A DNA stretch of 64,000 bases from Desulfotignum sp. (GCA_011390635.1 JAABSA010000004.1:62001-126000), one strand, 5' to 3'; shown: positions 51,136 to 60,452, counted from the stretch's first letter. The notes: generated from the sequence alone by a model not told the origin. Program-made: numbers and translations.

Positions 51136-52671
51136 GTGATCGCAAAAACAAGTTCCTGCTCCCTGAACGGGATTGACGCATTTGTGGTGGACGTGGAAGT
51201 GGATATTTCCCTGGGCCTGCCGGTTTTCCAAATGGTGGGCCTGGCAGAAGCCTCTGTCAGGGAGAGCAAGGAACGGGTGCGGGCTGCGGTGAACAATTCC
51301 GGGTACAGCTTTCCTTTGGACCGGGTGGTGGTGAACCTGGCACCGGCTGATGTACAAAAAAGTGGTTCCGGACTGGATCTGCCCGTGGCTGTGGCCATTC
51401 TTGCAGCTTCTGGCCTGATTCCGGCCGATACCATGGAACCGTATCTGCTGTCCGGGGAATTGTCTCTGGATGGCAGGATAAAGCCTGTGCGGGGTGTTCT
51501 GCCCCTGGCACTCACAGCCCGGGAAATGGGGTTCAAGGGATTGCTGGTGCCAAAGGAAAATGCAGAAGAGGCTGCCATGGTGGGCGGGCTTGATGTGCTG
51601 CCTGTCACCTGCCTGAGCCAGGTAGTGGATTTTTTCAGCGGACATGCGGCCATTGTTCCCTGGATCCGGGATGAAACATACCTGCAGAAAACCTTTGCCA
51701 GGGCTGCAGATGGGGACCTGTCCGAAGTACAGGGCCAGGCCCATGCGAAACGGGCCCTGGAAATTGCGGCTGCCGGCGGACATCATCTTATGATGACCGG
51801 TCCTCCCGGGTCCGGCAAAAGCATGCTGGCCAAGCGCATGGCAACGATTCTCCCCCTGTTGTCCTTTGCAGAAATTCTGGAAGTGGCCCGCATTTATTCG
51901 GTGGTGGGGGGACTGGAAACCTGGAAAAAAGAATCTGCAAACCGGCCCTTTAGAGCCCCCCATCACACCATTTCAGATGCCGGACTGGTGGGCGGCGGCT
52001 CCAGACCGCTTCCCGGTGAGATCAGTCTGGCCCACCACGGGGTTCTTTTCATGGATGAACTGCCGGAGTTCAAGAAAAACGCATTGGAAGTCCTGCGTCA
52101 ACCCCTGGAAGACGGAAAAGTGACCATTGCAAGGGCAGGCATCAAAGCGGTTTTTCCCTGTCAGTTTATGCTGGTGGCTGCCATGAATCCCTGTCCATGC
52201 GGATATTTTTCCGAGCCCGGTAATGCTTGTACCTGCAGCCAGACCCAGATCCAGGCCTACAGGTCCAAAATATCGGGGCCCCTGGTGGATCGGCTGGATA
52301 TTCAGGTGGCAGTGCCCCGGGTGGAATTTGCGGCCCTTGTCAATCCGAAAAAGGCTGAGAGTTCTGCTGTTGTCCGCAACCGGGTGGAGAAAGCACGGCA
52401 GATACAGGCACAACGCTTTGCCGATAGAGAGATCTTCTGCAATGCCCGCATGGGCAGCCAGGATATCCGCCAATGCTGCCGTGTGGACAAACATGGCCAG
52501 AATCTGCTGGCACAGGCATCAGAAAGCCTGATGCTCTCGGCCAGGGCATGCCATTCCATTTTAAAGGTGGCCAGGACCATTGCCGATCTTGACAACGCAT
52601 CGGATATCCGGACTGGACATCTGGCAGAGGCCATCCAGTATCGGGGGTTTGACCGGGGGATAATTTTTTGA
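51136..52671 (+). CDS. YifB/ComM family Mg-chelatase-like AAA+ ATPase
   Basis: A 511-residue protein with the three ComM parts. The N-terminal Lon-protease-like fold (about 1-190) has DISLGLPVFQMVGLAEASVRESKERV. The AAA+ core has Walker A GPPGSGKS at about 223-230 and DELPEF. A C-terminal Mg_chelatase domain ends near 500, with the cysteine set NPCPCGYFSEPGNACTC. ComM promotes branch migration in recombination during natural transformation. The GTG at 51136 has AAGGTGA ahead. The type IV pili in this window would also be needed for DNA uptake, but other competence genes are not seen here. Confidence 0.93.
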   Translation: MIAKTSSCSLNGIDAFVVDVEVDISLGLPVFQMVGLAEASVRESKERVRAAVNNSGYSFPLDRVVVNLAPADVQKSGSGLDLPVAVAILAASGLIPADTMEPYLLSGELSLDGRIKPVRGVLPLALTAREMGFKGLLVPKENAEEAAMVGGLDVLPVTCLSQVVDFFSGHAAIVPWIRDETYLQKTFARAADGDLSEVQGQAHAKRALEIAAAGGHHLMMTGPPGSGKSMLAKRMATILPLLSFAEILEVARIYSVVGGLETWKKESANRPFRAPHHTISDAGLVGGGSRPLPGEISLAHHGVLFMDELPEFKKNALEVLRQPLEDGKVTIARAGIKAVFPCQFMLVAAMNPCPCGYFSEPGNACTCSQTQIQAYRSKISGPLVDRLDIQVAVPRVEFAALVNPKKAESSAVVRNRVEKARQIQAQRFADREIFCNARMGSQDIRQCCRVDKHGQNLLAQASESLMLSARACHSILKVARTIADLDNASDIRTGHLAEAIQYRGFDRGIIF

Positions 52672-52750
52672 GCACGTTACATCTTATACCCGAAAACGGC
52701 CCAATATTATTGGGATGAAAAAGAAAAATTTGAAAAACCAAGAGTTTTCC

Positions 52751-52778
52751 TTGCAAAAACGTATAATTCTATTATAAA
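52751..52778 (+). promoter_or_regulatory. Promoter for the His-rich gene and iorAB
   Basis: TTGCAA (52751-52756), 16-base spacer, TATAAA (52773-52778). It leaves a leader of roughly 115 bases before the first ATG at 52903. Confidence 0.5.
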
Positions 52779-52791
52779 TACCGGTAAGGGT

Positions 52792-52881
52792 ATAGCCATA
52801 AGATGGCTGTAATAAAGCTACATGGCAGTATTCTGCTGTAACATGCACTGTACGTTGGAAAAAATTATCACAGCCTGTGAT
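52792..52881 (+). promoter_or_regulatory. Structured leader with three hairpins
   Basis: AGCCAT-aag-ATGGCT (52794-52808), ATGGCAG-tatt-CTGCTGT (52822-52839, with wobble pairs) and ATCACA-gcc-TGTGAT (52867-52881) follow one another between the promoter and the ribosome site at 52889-52894. No known riboswitch is recognised. Confidence 0.45.
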
Positions 52882-52902
52882 GTAAAATGAGAGGTGCCAT
52901 TC

Positions 52903-53202
52903 ATGTGTAACCACACCCATGATCATTCCCATAACCATTCTCCTGCCCTTGTTCAGATTATGCCTGTATCCACCCCGCTTTTTGCGGTGTTTCAGTCAAC
53001 CCGGCCACCGGCATGTGCCGTTGAAACCGGAAAATCCGATATCAGCCTGGTGCCGGTGCTGTTCATGGGGCTGATCCGTCATGGGGAAAAAAGCATGGTG
53101 GAAGGTTTTTTTGCTTTCGGTGCCATACAGTCATGCGAAGATATTGACGGGTTCAAGGGATATGCTGCGTCCCTTGAAATCGCAGAAAAGCTATACGCGT
53201 AA
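52903..53202 (+). CDS. Small protein with His-rich N-terminus, unknown
   Basis: A 99-residue protein. It begins MCNHTHDHSHNHS, with five histidines in 12 residues beside a Cys: a plausible metal-binding tail for Ni, Zn or Co. The rest is a neutral alpha/beta stretch ending EIAEKLYA, without membrane helix or further cysteine motif except one Cys near 37 and one near 78. GAGAGG (52889-52894) is eight bases from the ATG. It starts the transcript that carries iorAB, and no gap suggests another gene between. I do not recognise it; a metallochaperone is a guess. Confidence 0.7.
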   Translation: MCNHTHDHSHNHSPALVQIMPVSTPLFAVFQSTRPPACAVETGKSDISLVPVLFMGLIRHGEKSMVEGFFAFGAIQSCEDIDGFKGYAASLEIAEKLYA

Positions 53203-53230
53203 AAATTTACGTTTAAACCAAGGAGGACCA

Positions 53231-55084
53231 ATGCACAAACTTTTACAGGACAGCCCGGGCGAGAAAATCATGCTCCTGGGAAACGAAGCCATTGCAAGAG
53301 GGGCTGTGGAAGCAGGAGTGGCCTTTGCCACCACCTATCCGGGTACCCCTTCATCTGAAATCTCTCTGAACCTTTTCCAGATGTCCCGGGAAACCGATCT
53401 GTATTTTGAATACAGCACCAATGAAAAGGTGGCTCTGGAAGTGGCGGCAGCTGCTGCCAACTCCGGTCTTCGCACCTTTTGCATGATGAAGCATGTGGGG
53501 ATCAACGTGGCGGCGGATCCGTTGATGACCCTGGCCTATGTGGGGGTTACTGCGGGCATGGTAATTCTCAGTGCTGATGATCCGGCCATGTTTTCCAGCC
53601 AGAATGAACAGGACAACCGGTATTATGCCAAGTTCGGCGGTCTGCCCATGCTGGAGCCTTCATCAGTGGCCGAAGCCAAAGATATGATCAAAGCTGCGTT
53701 TGACCTGTCTGAAACCTTGAAACAGCCGGTGCTGCTGCGCACCACCACACGGATCAACCATTCCAATGCATTTGTTACCTTTGGTGAAATAACCCCCCGC
53801 AAGACAAAGGGGCATTTTGTTCGTGATCCCCAGCGATGCGTCACCGTGCCTGCGGTGTCACGGGGCCTGCATGTCAAACTGCTGGAAAAATTGCAAAAAG
53901 CCGGGCAATTATCCGAAACATCCGCATTTAATCTCATACAAGGAGAGGGCCCCCTGGGTATTATTGCCAACGGGGTAAGCTTTTATTATGCTGCGGATGC
54001 GGTGAAAGATCTGGGACTGGAAGACCGGGCCAAAATTTTGCGCATGGGGTTTTCCAATCCCATGCCCGAGAAAATGATCAAGGATTTTCTGGCCGGATGT
54101 GAACGGGTCCTGGTGGTGGAAGAAGGAGAGCCCTTTATGGAAGAGGCGGTCAAGGCCTTTGCCCAGGAAGTCGGGATTGTTATTCCCATCAAGGGAAAAT
54201 CCGATGATCTGTTCTCCCGGCTTTTTGAATATGATCCGGCCATGGTAAGGGAAAAAATGGCGGCTTTTTTCAATGTGGCCTATACTCCCGGACCGGCCGT
54301 GGATACCTCTGACATACCGGAAATTCCCATGCGGCCCCCGAATCTGTGTTCCGGCTGTTCCCACCGGGCCACGTTCTATGAGATCAAACAGGCTGCCAAA
54401 GACATGGACGTGATCTGCCCTACGGACATCGGATGTTATACACTGGGATTTTTACCGCCTTTGAGCACTGGTGATTTTGTTATCTGTATGGGATCATCCG
54501 TCAGTTCCTCCTGTGGATTCAGCAAAGCCACGGACCAGAAAGTGGTATCTTTCATCGGTGATTCCACATTTTTCCATTCCGGGATCACCGGGCTGGTCAA
54601 TGCCGTGTTCAACAACCATAATTTTACCCTGGTCATCCTGGAAAATGATATCACCGCCATGACCGGCCACCAGCCCCATCCAGGGGTGGATATGGAATTG
54701 TTCGGCCTGTCGGGACATGGCCGGATCAATATTGAAAAACTGGTCCGGGCCCTGGGGGTGCAGCATGTGTCGGTCATCAAGCCGTTCAAGGTGCAAAAAA
54801 GCATTGATACCATCAAAGAGGCCCTGGCTTTCAAGGGTGTGTCTGTGATCATTTCACAGGAACCCTGTGCCCTGTATACCAAGAGTCTGAAACTGAAAAC
54901 CGCCCGGCCCTTTGTGGTATCAAGCAAATGTGTGGATCACAAAGACTGTATCACCACCATTGCCTGTCCTTCTTTTTACCTGGATGCAGACAACCGGGTG
55001 GCCATTGATGCAAATACCTGTGTGGGGTGCGCAGTATGCGCCCAAATCTGTCCTGAAAATGCCATCAGGCCCTTGAAAAAATAA
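53231..55084 (+). CDS. iorA: Indolepyruvate:ferredoxin oxidoreductase, alpha subunit
   Basis: A 617-residue TPP-dependent subunit that oxidatively decarboxylates aryl-pyruvates to acyl-CoA with ferredoxin. The N-terminal domain has NEAIARGAVEAGVAFATTYPGTPSSEI; the TPP domain has CSGCSHRATFYEI, TDIGCYTLG and the GDSTFFHSGITGLVNAVFN region. The C-terminus carries ferredoxin-type clusters: KCVDHKDCITTIACP and CVGCAVCAQICP. AGGAGG (53221-53226) is the best ribosome site in the window and sets the start at 53231. It pairs with iorB 27 bases downstream. Amino acid fermentation or phenylacetate-type use is likely. Confidence 0.95.
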   Translation: MHKLLQDSPGEKIMLLGNEAIARGAVEAGVAFATTYPGTPSSEISLNLFQMSRETDLYFEYSTNEKVALEVAAAAANSGLRTFCMMKHVGINVAADPLMTLAYVGVTAGMVILSADDPAMFSSQNEQDNRYYAKFGGLPMLEPSSVAEAKDMIKAAFDLSETLKQPVLLRTTTRINHSNAFVTFGEITPRKTKGHFVRDPQRCVTVPAVSRGLHVKLLEKLQKAGQLSETSAFNLIQGEGPLGIIANGVSFYYAADAVKDLGLEDRAKILRMGFSNPMPEKMIKDFLAGCERVLVVEEGEPFMEEAVKAFAQEVGIVIPIKGKSDDLFSRLFEYDPAMVREKMAAFFNVAYTPGPAVDTSDIPEIPMRPPNLCSGCSHRATFYEIKQAAKDMDVICPTDIGCYTLGFLPPLSTGDFVICMGSSVSSSCGFSKATDQKVVSFIGDSTFFHSGITGLVNAVFNNHNFTLVILENDITAMTGHQPHPGVDMELFGLSGHGRINIEKLVRALGVQHVSVIKPFKVQKSIDTIKEALAFKGVSVIISQEPCALYTKSLKLKTARPFVVSSKCVDHKDCITTIACPSFYLDADNRVAIDANTCVGCAVCAQICPENAIRPLKK

Positions 55085-55111
55085 TGTTCAAACACGTAAG
55101 GATGCGAACGA

Positions 55112-55705
55112 ATGGAAACAACCAGATTAATCATCGTAGCAGTTGGCGGACAAGGCAATCTTCTTGCGTCCAAGGTGCTTGGCGAGGCAGCCTTGATTGC
55201 CGGGGTACCGGTGCGCATGAGTGAAATTCACGGCATGGCCCAGCGGGGCGGTGTGGTGGAATCGGCCATTGTATTCGGAGAAGCCCAAAGCTCCATTATT
55301 TCAGACGGTGAAGCTGATATCCTGCTGGGGTTTGAGCCGGCCGAAACCCTGCGGGCCATCAAGCGGTGCAGCAAAAATACCCAGGTTATCACCAACACAG
55401 CCCCTGTGCCACCATTTACTGTGTCCGTGGGGTTGGGGACCTACCCGGATGTGGAAGAGATAAAAAAATTGATAAAAGCCAAGACAGCCGGACTGGTGGC
55501 CATTGATGCCATGGCCCTGGCCAGGGAAGCGGGCAGTCCCATGAGCGTCAATATCGTGCTGTTGGGTGCACTGCTCCAGACCGGAGCCCTGGGCTTTGCC
55601 AGAGATGTTGTGGAAGAGGCCATCAAACGCCGTGTCAAGCCGGCGTTTCTGGATGTAAACCTGAAAGCCTTTGATCTGGGCTTTACGGCAGCAGCCAATG
55701 CCTGA
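55112..55705 (+). CDS. iorB: Indolepyruvate:ferredoxin oxidoreductase, beta subunit
   Basis: A 197-residue gamma-type domain of the 2-oxoacid:acceptor oxidoreductase family. VAVGGQGNLLASKVLGEAALIAG is the N-terminal signature, with SEIHGMAQRGGVVESAI following. It combines with IorA to make the active enzyme. AAGGA precedes the ATG. Its last eight bases overlap the aroQ start. Confidence 0.95.
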   Translation: METTRLIIVAVGGQGNLLASKVLGEAALIAGVPVRMSEIHGMAQRGGVVESAIVFGEAQSSIISDGEADILLGFEPAETLRAIKRCSKNTQVITNTAPVPPFTVSVGLGTYPDVEEIKKLIKAKTAGLVAIDAMALAREAGSPMSVNIVLLGALLQTGALGFARDVVEEAIKRRVKPAFLDVNLKAFDLGFTAAANA

Positions 55706-56138
55706 TATTTTTGTTATAAACGGTCCCAATTTGAATATGCTGGGAAAACGGGAGCCGGAGGTTTACGGCTCCCAAACCCTGGATATAATAAACCGGGAAC
55801 TGACAGCAACAGCAGAACCCCTGGGGCTGTCCCTTTATTTTTTTCAGTCCAACCACGAAGGGGCACTTGTGGACCGGATTCACCAGATGGTGGACCAGCC
55901 CCCTGCAGGGGTGATCATCAATCCGGGGGGGCTGACCCATACCAGCGTTGTTTTAAGAGATGCCCTGGTGATGCTTTCCTGCCCGAAGGTGGAGGTGCAT
56001 CTGTCCAATATCTACAAAAGAGAACCTTTCCGCCACACCTCCCTGCTGTCGGATATCGTTACAGGCCAGATCACCGGATTCGGACATTTCGGGTACCATA
56101 TGGCTCTGTTGTCCCTTCACCACCATCTGTCATCGTGA
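55698..56138 (+). CDS. aroQ: 3-dehydroquinate dehydratase, type II
   Basis: A 146-residue enzyme of the shikimate pathway. NGPNLNMLGKREPEVYG is the type II signature with the active-site Tyr; FFQSNHEGALVDRIH and INPGGLTHTSVVLRDAL are also family marks. The ATG at 55698 lies inside the end of iorB. It makes 3-dehydroshikimate, on the route that also feeds chorismate to menaquinone through the futalosine pathway (mqnB next). Confidence 0.96.
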   Translation: MPDIFVINGPNLNMLGKREPEVYGSQTLDIINRELTATAEPLGLSLYFFQSNHEGALVDRIHQMVDQPPAGVIINPGGLTHTSVVLRDALVMLSCPKVEVHLSNIYKREPFRHTSLLSDIVTGQITGFGHFGYHMALLSLHHHLSS

Positions 56139-56142
56139 TGCC

Positions 56143-57009
56143 ATGGCAGGCCGGATTCTGATTCTCTGTGCCACCCGGCTGGAAATGGCGGCATTTTTTG
56201 ATCGAAACCCGGCCGGTTTTACAGAAGAATCCGACAAAGGCCTTACGAAGTTTTCCAGCCCGGATCAATCCTGGGACCTGGTCATATCCGGGCCGGGGGT
56301 ATTCAATGCAGCCCGGGCACTTACCGTCTGCCTGGAACGGTTTCAGCCCGAATTCATCATTCACACGGGCATTGCCGGAATGTTCGACAGCGTCGGCCTG
56401 AACCTGGGCGATGCTGCAGTGGCTGTCACAGATACCTATATTCATACCGGGGTGGATTTCTGCCGGCCAGGCACGGGCCAGACAGCTGACACAGATCCAA
56501 AAATCATGCAAATCGGTCCGGATCACCAGGCTTTCAAAATATCCAAAGACCATTCAGCTGGCATAGATGCCCTGTCCGCTCTGGTGCCTCAATCTTGTGC
56601 TCTTGGCTATCAGATGCCGCTGGATCCTCTGCCCTTTGACCTGGTTGACGGACAAAAAATGACCAGACAGGGCGTTTATATACTGGATCCGGACCTGGCT
56701 GGATCCAGCAGAGATCTGCTGGACCGGTCCCTGGGATGCAGGGTGATCCATGGACCGTTTGTTACGGTATCCTCCATTACCGGTTCATATGAAAAAGCCG
56801 CTGCCCTGTCACAGGCCTTTTCCCCTGTAATGGAATCCATGGAAGGGGCTGCCGCAGCCCATGTGGCTGCCCTGTATCAGGTACCCATGGTGGAGATCCG
56901 GGCTGTTTCCAACCGGGTAGGAGAAAGGGATAAAAACCGGTGGGACATAGGAAAAGCCGTACAGCGTGTGGCTGATATATGTGAAATAATTCTCAAGGAA
57001 AGAACCTGA
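56143..57009 (+). CDS. mqnB: Futalosine hydrolase
   Basis: A 288-residue nucleosidase of the MTAN/PNP fold. It releases hypoxanthine from futalosine in the mqn menaquinone route. HTGIAGMFDSVGLNLGDAAVA is near 90-110, MESMEGAAAAHVA holds the catalytic Glu, and EIRAVSNRVGERD is the futalosine-hydrolase ending. It is four bases after aroQ and two before tatD, so it is in the same transcript. mqnA, C and D are not in the window, but menG/ubiE is at the right edge. Confidence 0.93.
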   Translation: MAGRILILCATRLEMAAFFDRNPAGFTEESDKGLTKFSSPDQSWDLVISGPGVFNAARALTVCLERFQPEFIIHTGIAGMFDSVGLNLGDAAVAVTDTYIHTGVDFCRPGTGQTADTDPKIMQIGPDHQAFKISKDHSAGIDALSALVPQSCALGYQMPLDPLPFDLVDGQKMTRQGVYILDPDLAGSSRDLLDRSLGCRVIHGPFVTVSSITGSYEKAAALSQAFSPVMESMEGAAAAHVAALYQVPMVEIRAVSNRVGERDKNRWDIGKAVQRVADICEIILKERT

Positions 57010-57011
57010 TC

Positions 57012-57854
57012 ATGGCATCAGAATCATCGGAACAAATCCTGCAGTATGTGGATGCTCATTGTCATCTGCATGATCACAGGATTGCACAGGATATTCCCGG
57101 TATTGTGCTACGGGCCTCAGATGCCGGGGTGACCCGTATGGTGACCTGCGCCACCATGGAGGCGAATTTCGGGGCCACCGCAACGCTGGCCAGCAAATAC
57201 CCGGCCATTGTCCCCTGCTACGGCATCCATCCCTGGTTTCTGGAGTCTCTGTCACCCGGCTGGCAGCAGGTGCTGGGCGACCGGGTGGCAGCCACTGCCA
57301 GCGGCGTGGGGGAAACCGGGCTGGATTTTATGGACAAAAGCGCAGACCGAGACCGTCAGATAGAGGTGTTTGCCAATCACCTGTCTTTGGCCCGGGATCT
57401 GGAACGGCCCATCAACATTCATATCAGAAAGGCCTGGGATGCCTTTATCACGCTGTTGAAAAAAACAGGCCCGCTGAAGACACCGGGACTTGTGCATTCT
57501 TTTTCCGGGTCAGCAGATTTGGCAGTGCTGCTGGAGCGATACAACCTGTATATTTCCTTTTCCGGATCCGTAACCCGGCCCGGGGCGAAAAAAGTGGTGA
57601 ATGCCCTGAAGGCGGTATCCCGAAACCGGTATCTGCTGGAAACCGATACCCCTGATATATACCCCAGCATACCTGATCCGGATGCGCACGGTCTCAATGA
57701 ACCCAAAAACCTGCCGGTCATCGCCCGGATCGCCGCGTCCCGGTCCGGTGTGCCTGTTCCGGATTTTGTCCGCCAGGCCTATGCCAATGCCCGGGAGGTG
57801 TTTGCGCCGATCATTTCTGCAGTGCCACACGGGTTGCGGCTTAGAAAAAAATGA
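57012..57854 (+). CDS. TatD family hydrolase
   Basis: A 280-residue metal-dependent TIM-barrel hydrolase. YVDAHCHLHDHR carries the first HxH metal site, GVGETGLDF the Glu, NIHIRKAW and LVHSFSGSADLAVLLER further His residues, and LETDTPD the last Asp. TatD proteins are 3'-5' DNases involved in DNA quality control. It is somewhat longer than the E. coli form (260). It is two bases after mqnB. Confidence 0.92.
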   Translation: MASESSEQILQYVDAHCHLHDHRIAQDIPGIVLRASDAGVTRMVTCATMEANFGATATLASKYPAIVPCYGIHPWFLESLSPGWQQVLGDRVAATASGVGETGLDFMDKSADRDRQIEVFANHLSLARDLERPINIHIRKAWDAFITLLKKTGPLKTPGLVHSFSGSADLAVLLERYNLYISFSGSVTRPGAKKVVNALKAVSRNRYLLETDTPDIYPSIPDPDAHGLNEPKNLPVIARIAASRSGVPVPDFVRQAYANAREVFAPIISAVPHGLRLRKK

Positions 57855-57973
57855 AAATCAAACATATATTGGATTGAGCAATATGGCACAAGAAAAAAAT
57901 GAAGAACAATTTGCGCTCTCTACTCAACGAAGCCCGGAAAACGATGTATGAAGCGTCCTGACAACAGGTGCAC

Positions 57974-58729
57974 ATGCGGGACCTAACCCAGTTTGACAGA
58001 ACCGTTCGCCTGATGGGCAAAGATGCCGTGGAAAGACTTGGCCAGGCCAGGATCGCGGTGTTCGGCCTGGGAGCGGTGGGATCGTTTGCCACTGAGGCCC
58101 TGGCCAGGGCCGGGGTGGGGTATCTGCGCCTGGTGGATTTTGACCGGGTGGATATCACCAATATCAACCGGCAGCTTTTTGCCCTGCACTCCACCTTGGG
58201 CCAGAAAAAGGCAGAGATAGCCAGATCCCGAATCCTGGACATTCATCCTGCCTGTCATGTGGAAATCCGTGATACTTTTATCAATGCTGACAGCCTTGCC
58301 GATCTGTTGTCGCCAGACCTGGACGTTGTGGTGGATGCCATAGACGGTCTTAATTCCAAGGTCAACCTGCTGGTTGCGGCCAGGCAGATGGACCTTACGG
58401 TGGTATCTTCCATGGGGGCCGGTGGCCGGATGGATGTATCACGGATCAGAACCGGGGATATCGCTGATACCAGTGTCTGCCCTCTGGCCCGGGTGGTGCG
58501 CCGGCGGCTGCACCGCCGGGGGGTGTTCACGGGGATCCGGTGCGTGTACTCCCTTGAACACCCGGTTCTGTCACCGGATGCCCATGCCCTGCCTGACGAA
58601 GGCGCACTGGATTCGGGGAACGGCACCGGTCATGGCCGTAAACGGACCACCATAGGCACCGTCCCCTGGACACCAGGAATTTTCGGACTGACCCTGGCAG
58701 CAGAGGCAGTCCATATCATCACCCGCTGA
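57974..58729 (+). CDS. tcdA: tRNA threonylcarbamoyladenosine dehydratase-like (TcdA/CsdL)
   Basis: A 251-residue ThiF/MoeB/HesA-type adenylating enzyme. FDRTVRLMGKDAVERLGQARIAVFGLGAVGSFATEALARAG has the nucleotide-binding GxGxxG site, followed by LVDFDRVDITNINRQ and AIDGLNSKVNL. The arrangement with VVSSMGAGGRMD and a Cys in DTSVCPLARVVRRRL is that of TcdA, which cyclises t6A in tRNA. The ATG at 57974 is used; GTG 57968 is in frame. Convergent overlap with the fatty acyl-CoA ligase is 11 bases. Confidence 0.9.
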   Translation: MRDLTQFDRTVRLMGKDAVERLGQARIAVFGLGAVGSFATEALARAGVGYLRLVDFDRVDITNINRQLFALHSTLGQKKAEIARSRILDIHPACHVEIRDTFINADSLADLLSPDLDVVVDAIDGLNSKVNLLVAARQMDLTVVSSMGAGGRMDVSRIRTGDIADTSVCPLARVVRRRLHRRGVFTGIRCVYSLEHPVLSPDAHALPDEGALDSGNGTGHGRKRTTIGTVPWTPGIFGLTLAAEAVHIITR

Positions 58730-60452
58730 CTTCTTCGTCCCGCAGCACCCGGCGCAGTACCTTGCCTACATTGGATACAGGGATTTCCTCTCTGAATTCA
58801 ATGTATCTGGGCCGTTTGTATCCAGCCATGTTTTCTTTGCAGAAGGCATCAATTTCTTCTTTTGTGGCGGTCTGCCCCTGTTTGCATTTGATAAATGCCT
58901 TGACCTTTTCCCCGCTTTTTTCATCAGGCACCCCCACCACCGCCACTAGCTCCACCTTGGGATGGGTGTACAGGATATCTTCCACTTCCCTGGGATATAC
59001 ATTGAACCCACCCACAATGATCATATCTTTTTTGCGGTCAGTGATGGTGATATACCCATCCTTGTCAATGTTGCCGATATCTCCTGTGAGAAAATAGCGG
59101 TTGCCGTCAATCATTACAAACACCTCTTCATTGGCATCCGGTCTTTTCCAGTATCCTTTCATGACCTGGGGACCGCAGATGGCCAGTTCCCCGTCTTCTC
59201 CTTTAGATACTTCCCGGGTGCTGTCATCCAGGGCAACTATTTTGACATCTGTGCCCGGCAAAGGAAAACCGATGGAACCGATCTTGCGGGTTTCCTTGAA
59301 TGAGGGATTGATGCAGGCGGCAGGTGCGGTTTCCGTCAGCCCATAGGCCTCAAAAATAATGGAACCGGTTTTTTCTTCAAACTGCCGGCACACTTCAGGT
59401 GGAAGCGGCGCACCACCTGACAGGCATCCCATGATGGAGGTAATATCATATTTATCCAGATGGGGATGGTTGGTGAAAGCCACAAAGATGGTGGGAACCG
59501 CTGTAATAAAGGTGGGCCGGTATTTTTGAACCGCTTCCAGAACGCCGGTAAAAGGCGGGTTGCCTGCCCGGGGATCCGGTATGCAAATGAGCCGGCTGCC
59601 GGATAATGCGGAAAAAAGCAGGGCACTGGTGATGCCGAAGCTGTGATACCAGGGCAGCACACCCAGATATGTATGGAAACCGCCATGGCGCATTTTTTCC
59701 GCTTTGGCGCCCGGTTCATGGACCAGTCTGAAATATTCTTCACAGGCTTCCAGGTTATAGGTAAAATTGGTGTGGGTGAGCTCCGCTCCTTTGGGTACTC
59801 CGGTTGTGCCACCTGTGTAAAGCATTACCGCTGTTTCTTTATCAGGGACAATATTAATTTTCGGCGGATTCGGGCTGGATGCTGCCACAATATCATCAAA
59901 CATCAGATGTCCGGGCGCATGCTTTTCCGCCTTGGGGATTTTTCCCAGAAGTCCACCCAGAAATGCCTTTATTTTCGGCAGATAGGATTTGATATTGCAG
60001 ACAATGACGGTTTCAATCGGGGTGCCTTTTATTGCCTCAACCGTGTTGGCATAGAACATGGGATGGTCCATGCAGAATACCATTTTTGATTCAGAATCCG
60101 AAAGCTGGTAATTGAGTTCTTTGGGGGTGTATACCGGATTGCAGTTGACCGCCACAGCCCCGGCTTTGAGTATCCCAAAAAGAATTTCAGGAAAATGCGG
60201 TATGTTGGGAAGAAAAATAGCCACTTTATCCCCTTTTTTTATCCCCTTTCCGGCAAGAAAATTGGCTATTCTGTCGGCTGTATCCTTTACCTGGGCATAG
60301 GTCCTGGAAGCGCCGTTAAAAATAGTATACACATTATCAGGATATTTTTGGGCGGTGTTGTCAAGGATTTGGGTCAGAGGGTAGTGGTAATTGGTCACAT
60401 CATGTGCCACACCTTCCGGCCAGTAAGGGGTCTGCCATTTAGGGGTCTGCAT
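58719..60452 (-). CDS. Long-chain fatty acyl-CoA ligase (AMP-forming)
   Basis: A 577-residue ANL-family enzyme that activates carboxylic acids to acyl-CoA. LYTGGTTGVPKGAELTH is motif I (near 210), AYGLTETAP is the adenylate-binding core, and YFLTGDIGNIDKDGYITITDRKKDMIIVGGFNVYPREVE holds the hinge; the catalytic lysine is in NVGKVLRR near the end. The size and layout match FadD. AAGGAGA is six bases from the ATG at 60452, and an ATG three bases earlier is possible. Chain-length preference cannot be told. Confidence 0.93.
   Translation of the reverse strand: MQTPKWQTPYWPEGVAHDVTNYHYPLTQILDNTAQKYPDNVYTIFNGASRTYAQVKDTADRIANFLAGKGIKKGDKVAIFLPNIPHFPEILFGILKAGAVAVNCNPVYTPKELNYQLSDSESKMVFCMDHPMFYANTVEAIKGTPIETVIVCNIKSYLPKIKAFLGGLLGKIPKAEKHAPGHLMFDDIVAASSPNPPKINIVPDKETAVMLYTGGTTGVPKGAELTHTNFTYNLEACEEYFRLVHEPGAKAEKMRHGGFHTYLGVLPWYHSFGITSALLFSALSGSRLICIPDPRAGNPPFTGVLEAVQKYRPTFITAVPTIFVAFTNHPHLDKYDITSIMGCLSGGAPLPPEVCRQFEEKTGSIIFEAYGLTETAPAACINPSFKETRKIGSIGFPLPGTDVKIVALDDSTREVSKGEDGELAICGPQVMKGYWKRPDANEEVFVMIDGNRYFLTGDIGNIDKDGYITITDRKKDMIIVGGFNVYPREVEDILYTHPKVELVAVVGVPDEKSGEKVKAFIKCKQGQTATKEEIDAFCKENMAGYKRPRYIEFREEIPVSNVGKVLRRVLRDEEVSG

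Noticed and set aside
57882-57950. A 22-codon ORF (MAQEKNEEQFALSTQRSPENDV) between tatD and tcdA
   Set aside because: The upstream sequence has no convincing ribosome site and the peptide shows no hydrophobic or conserved pattern, so it is probably not translated.
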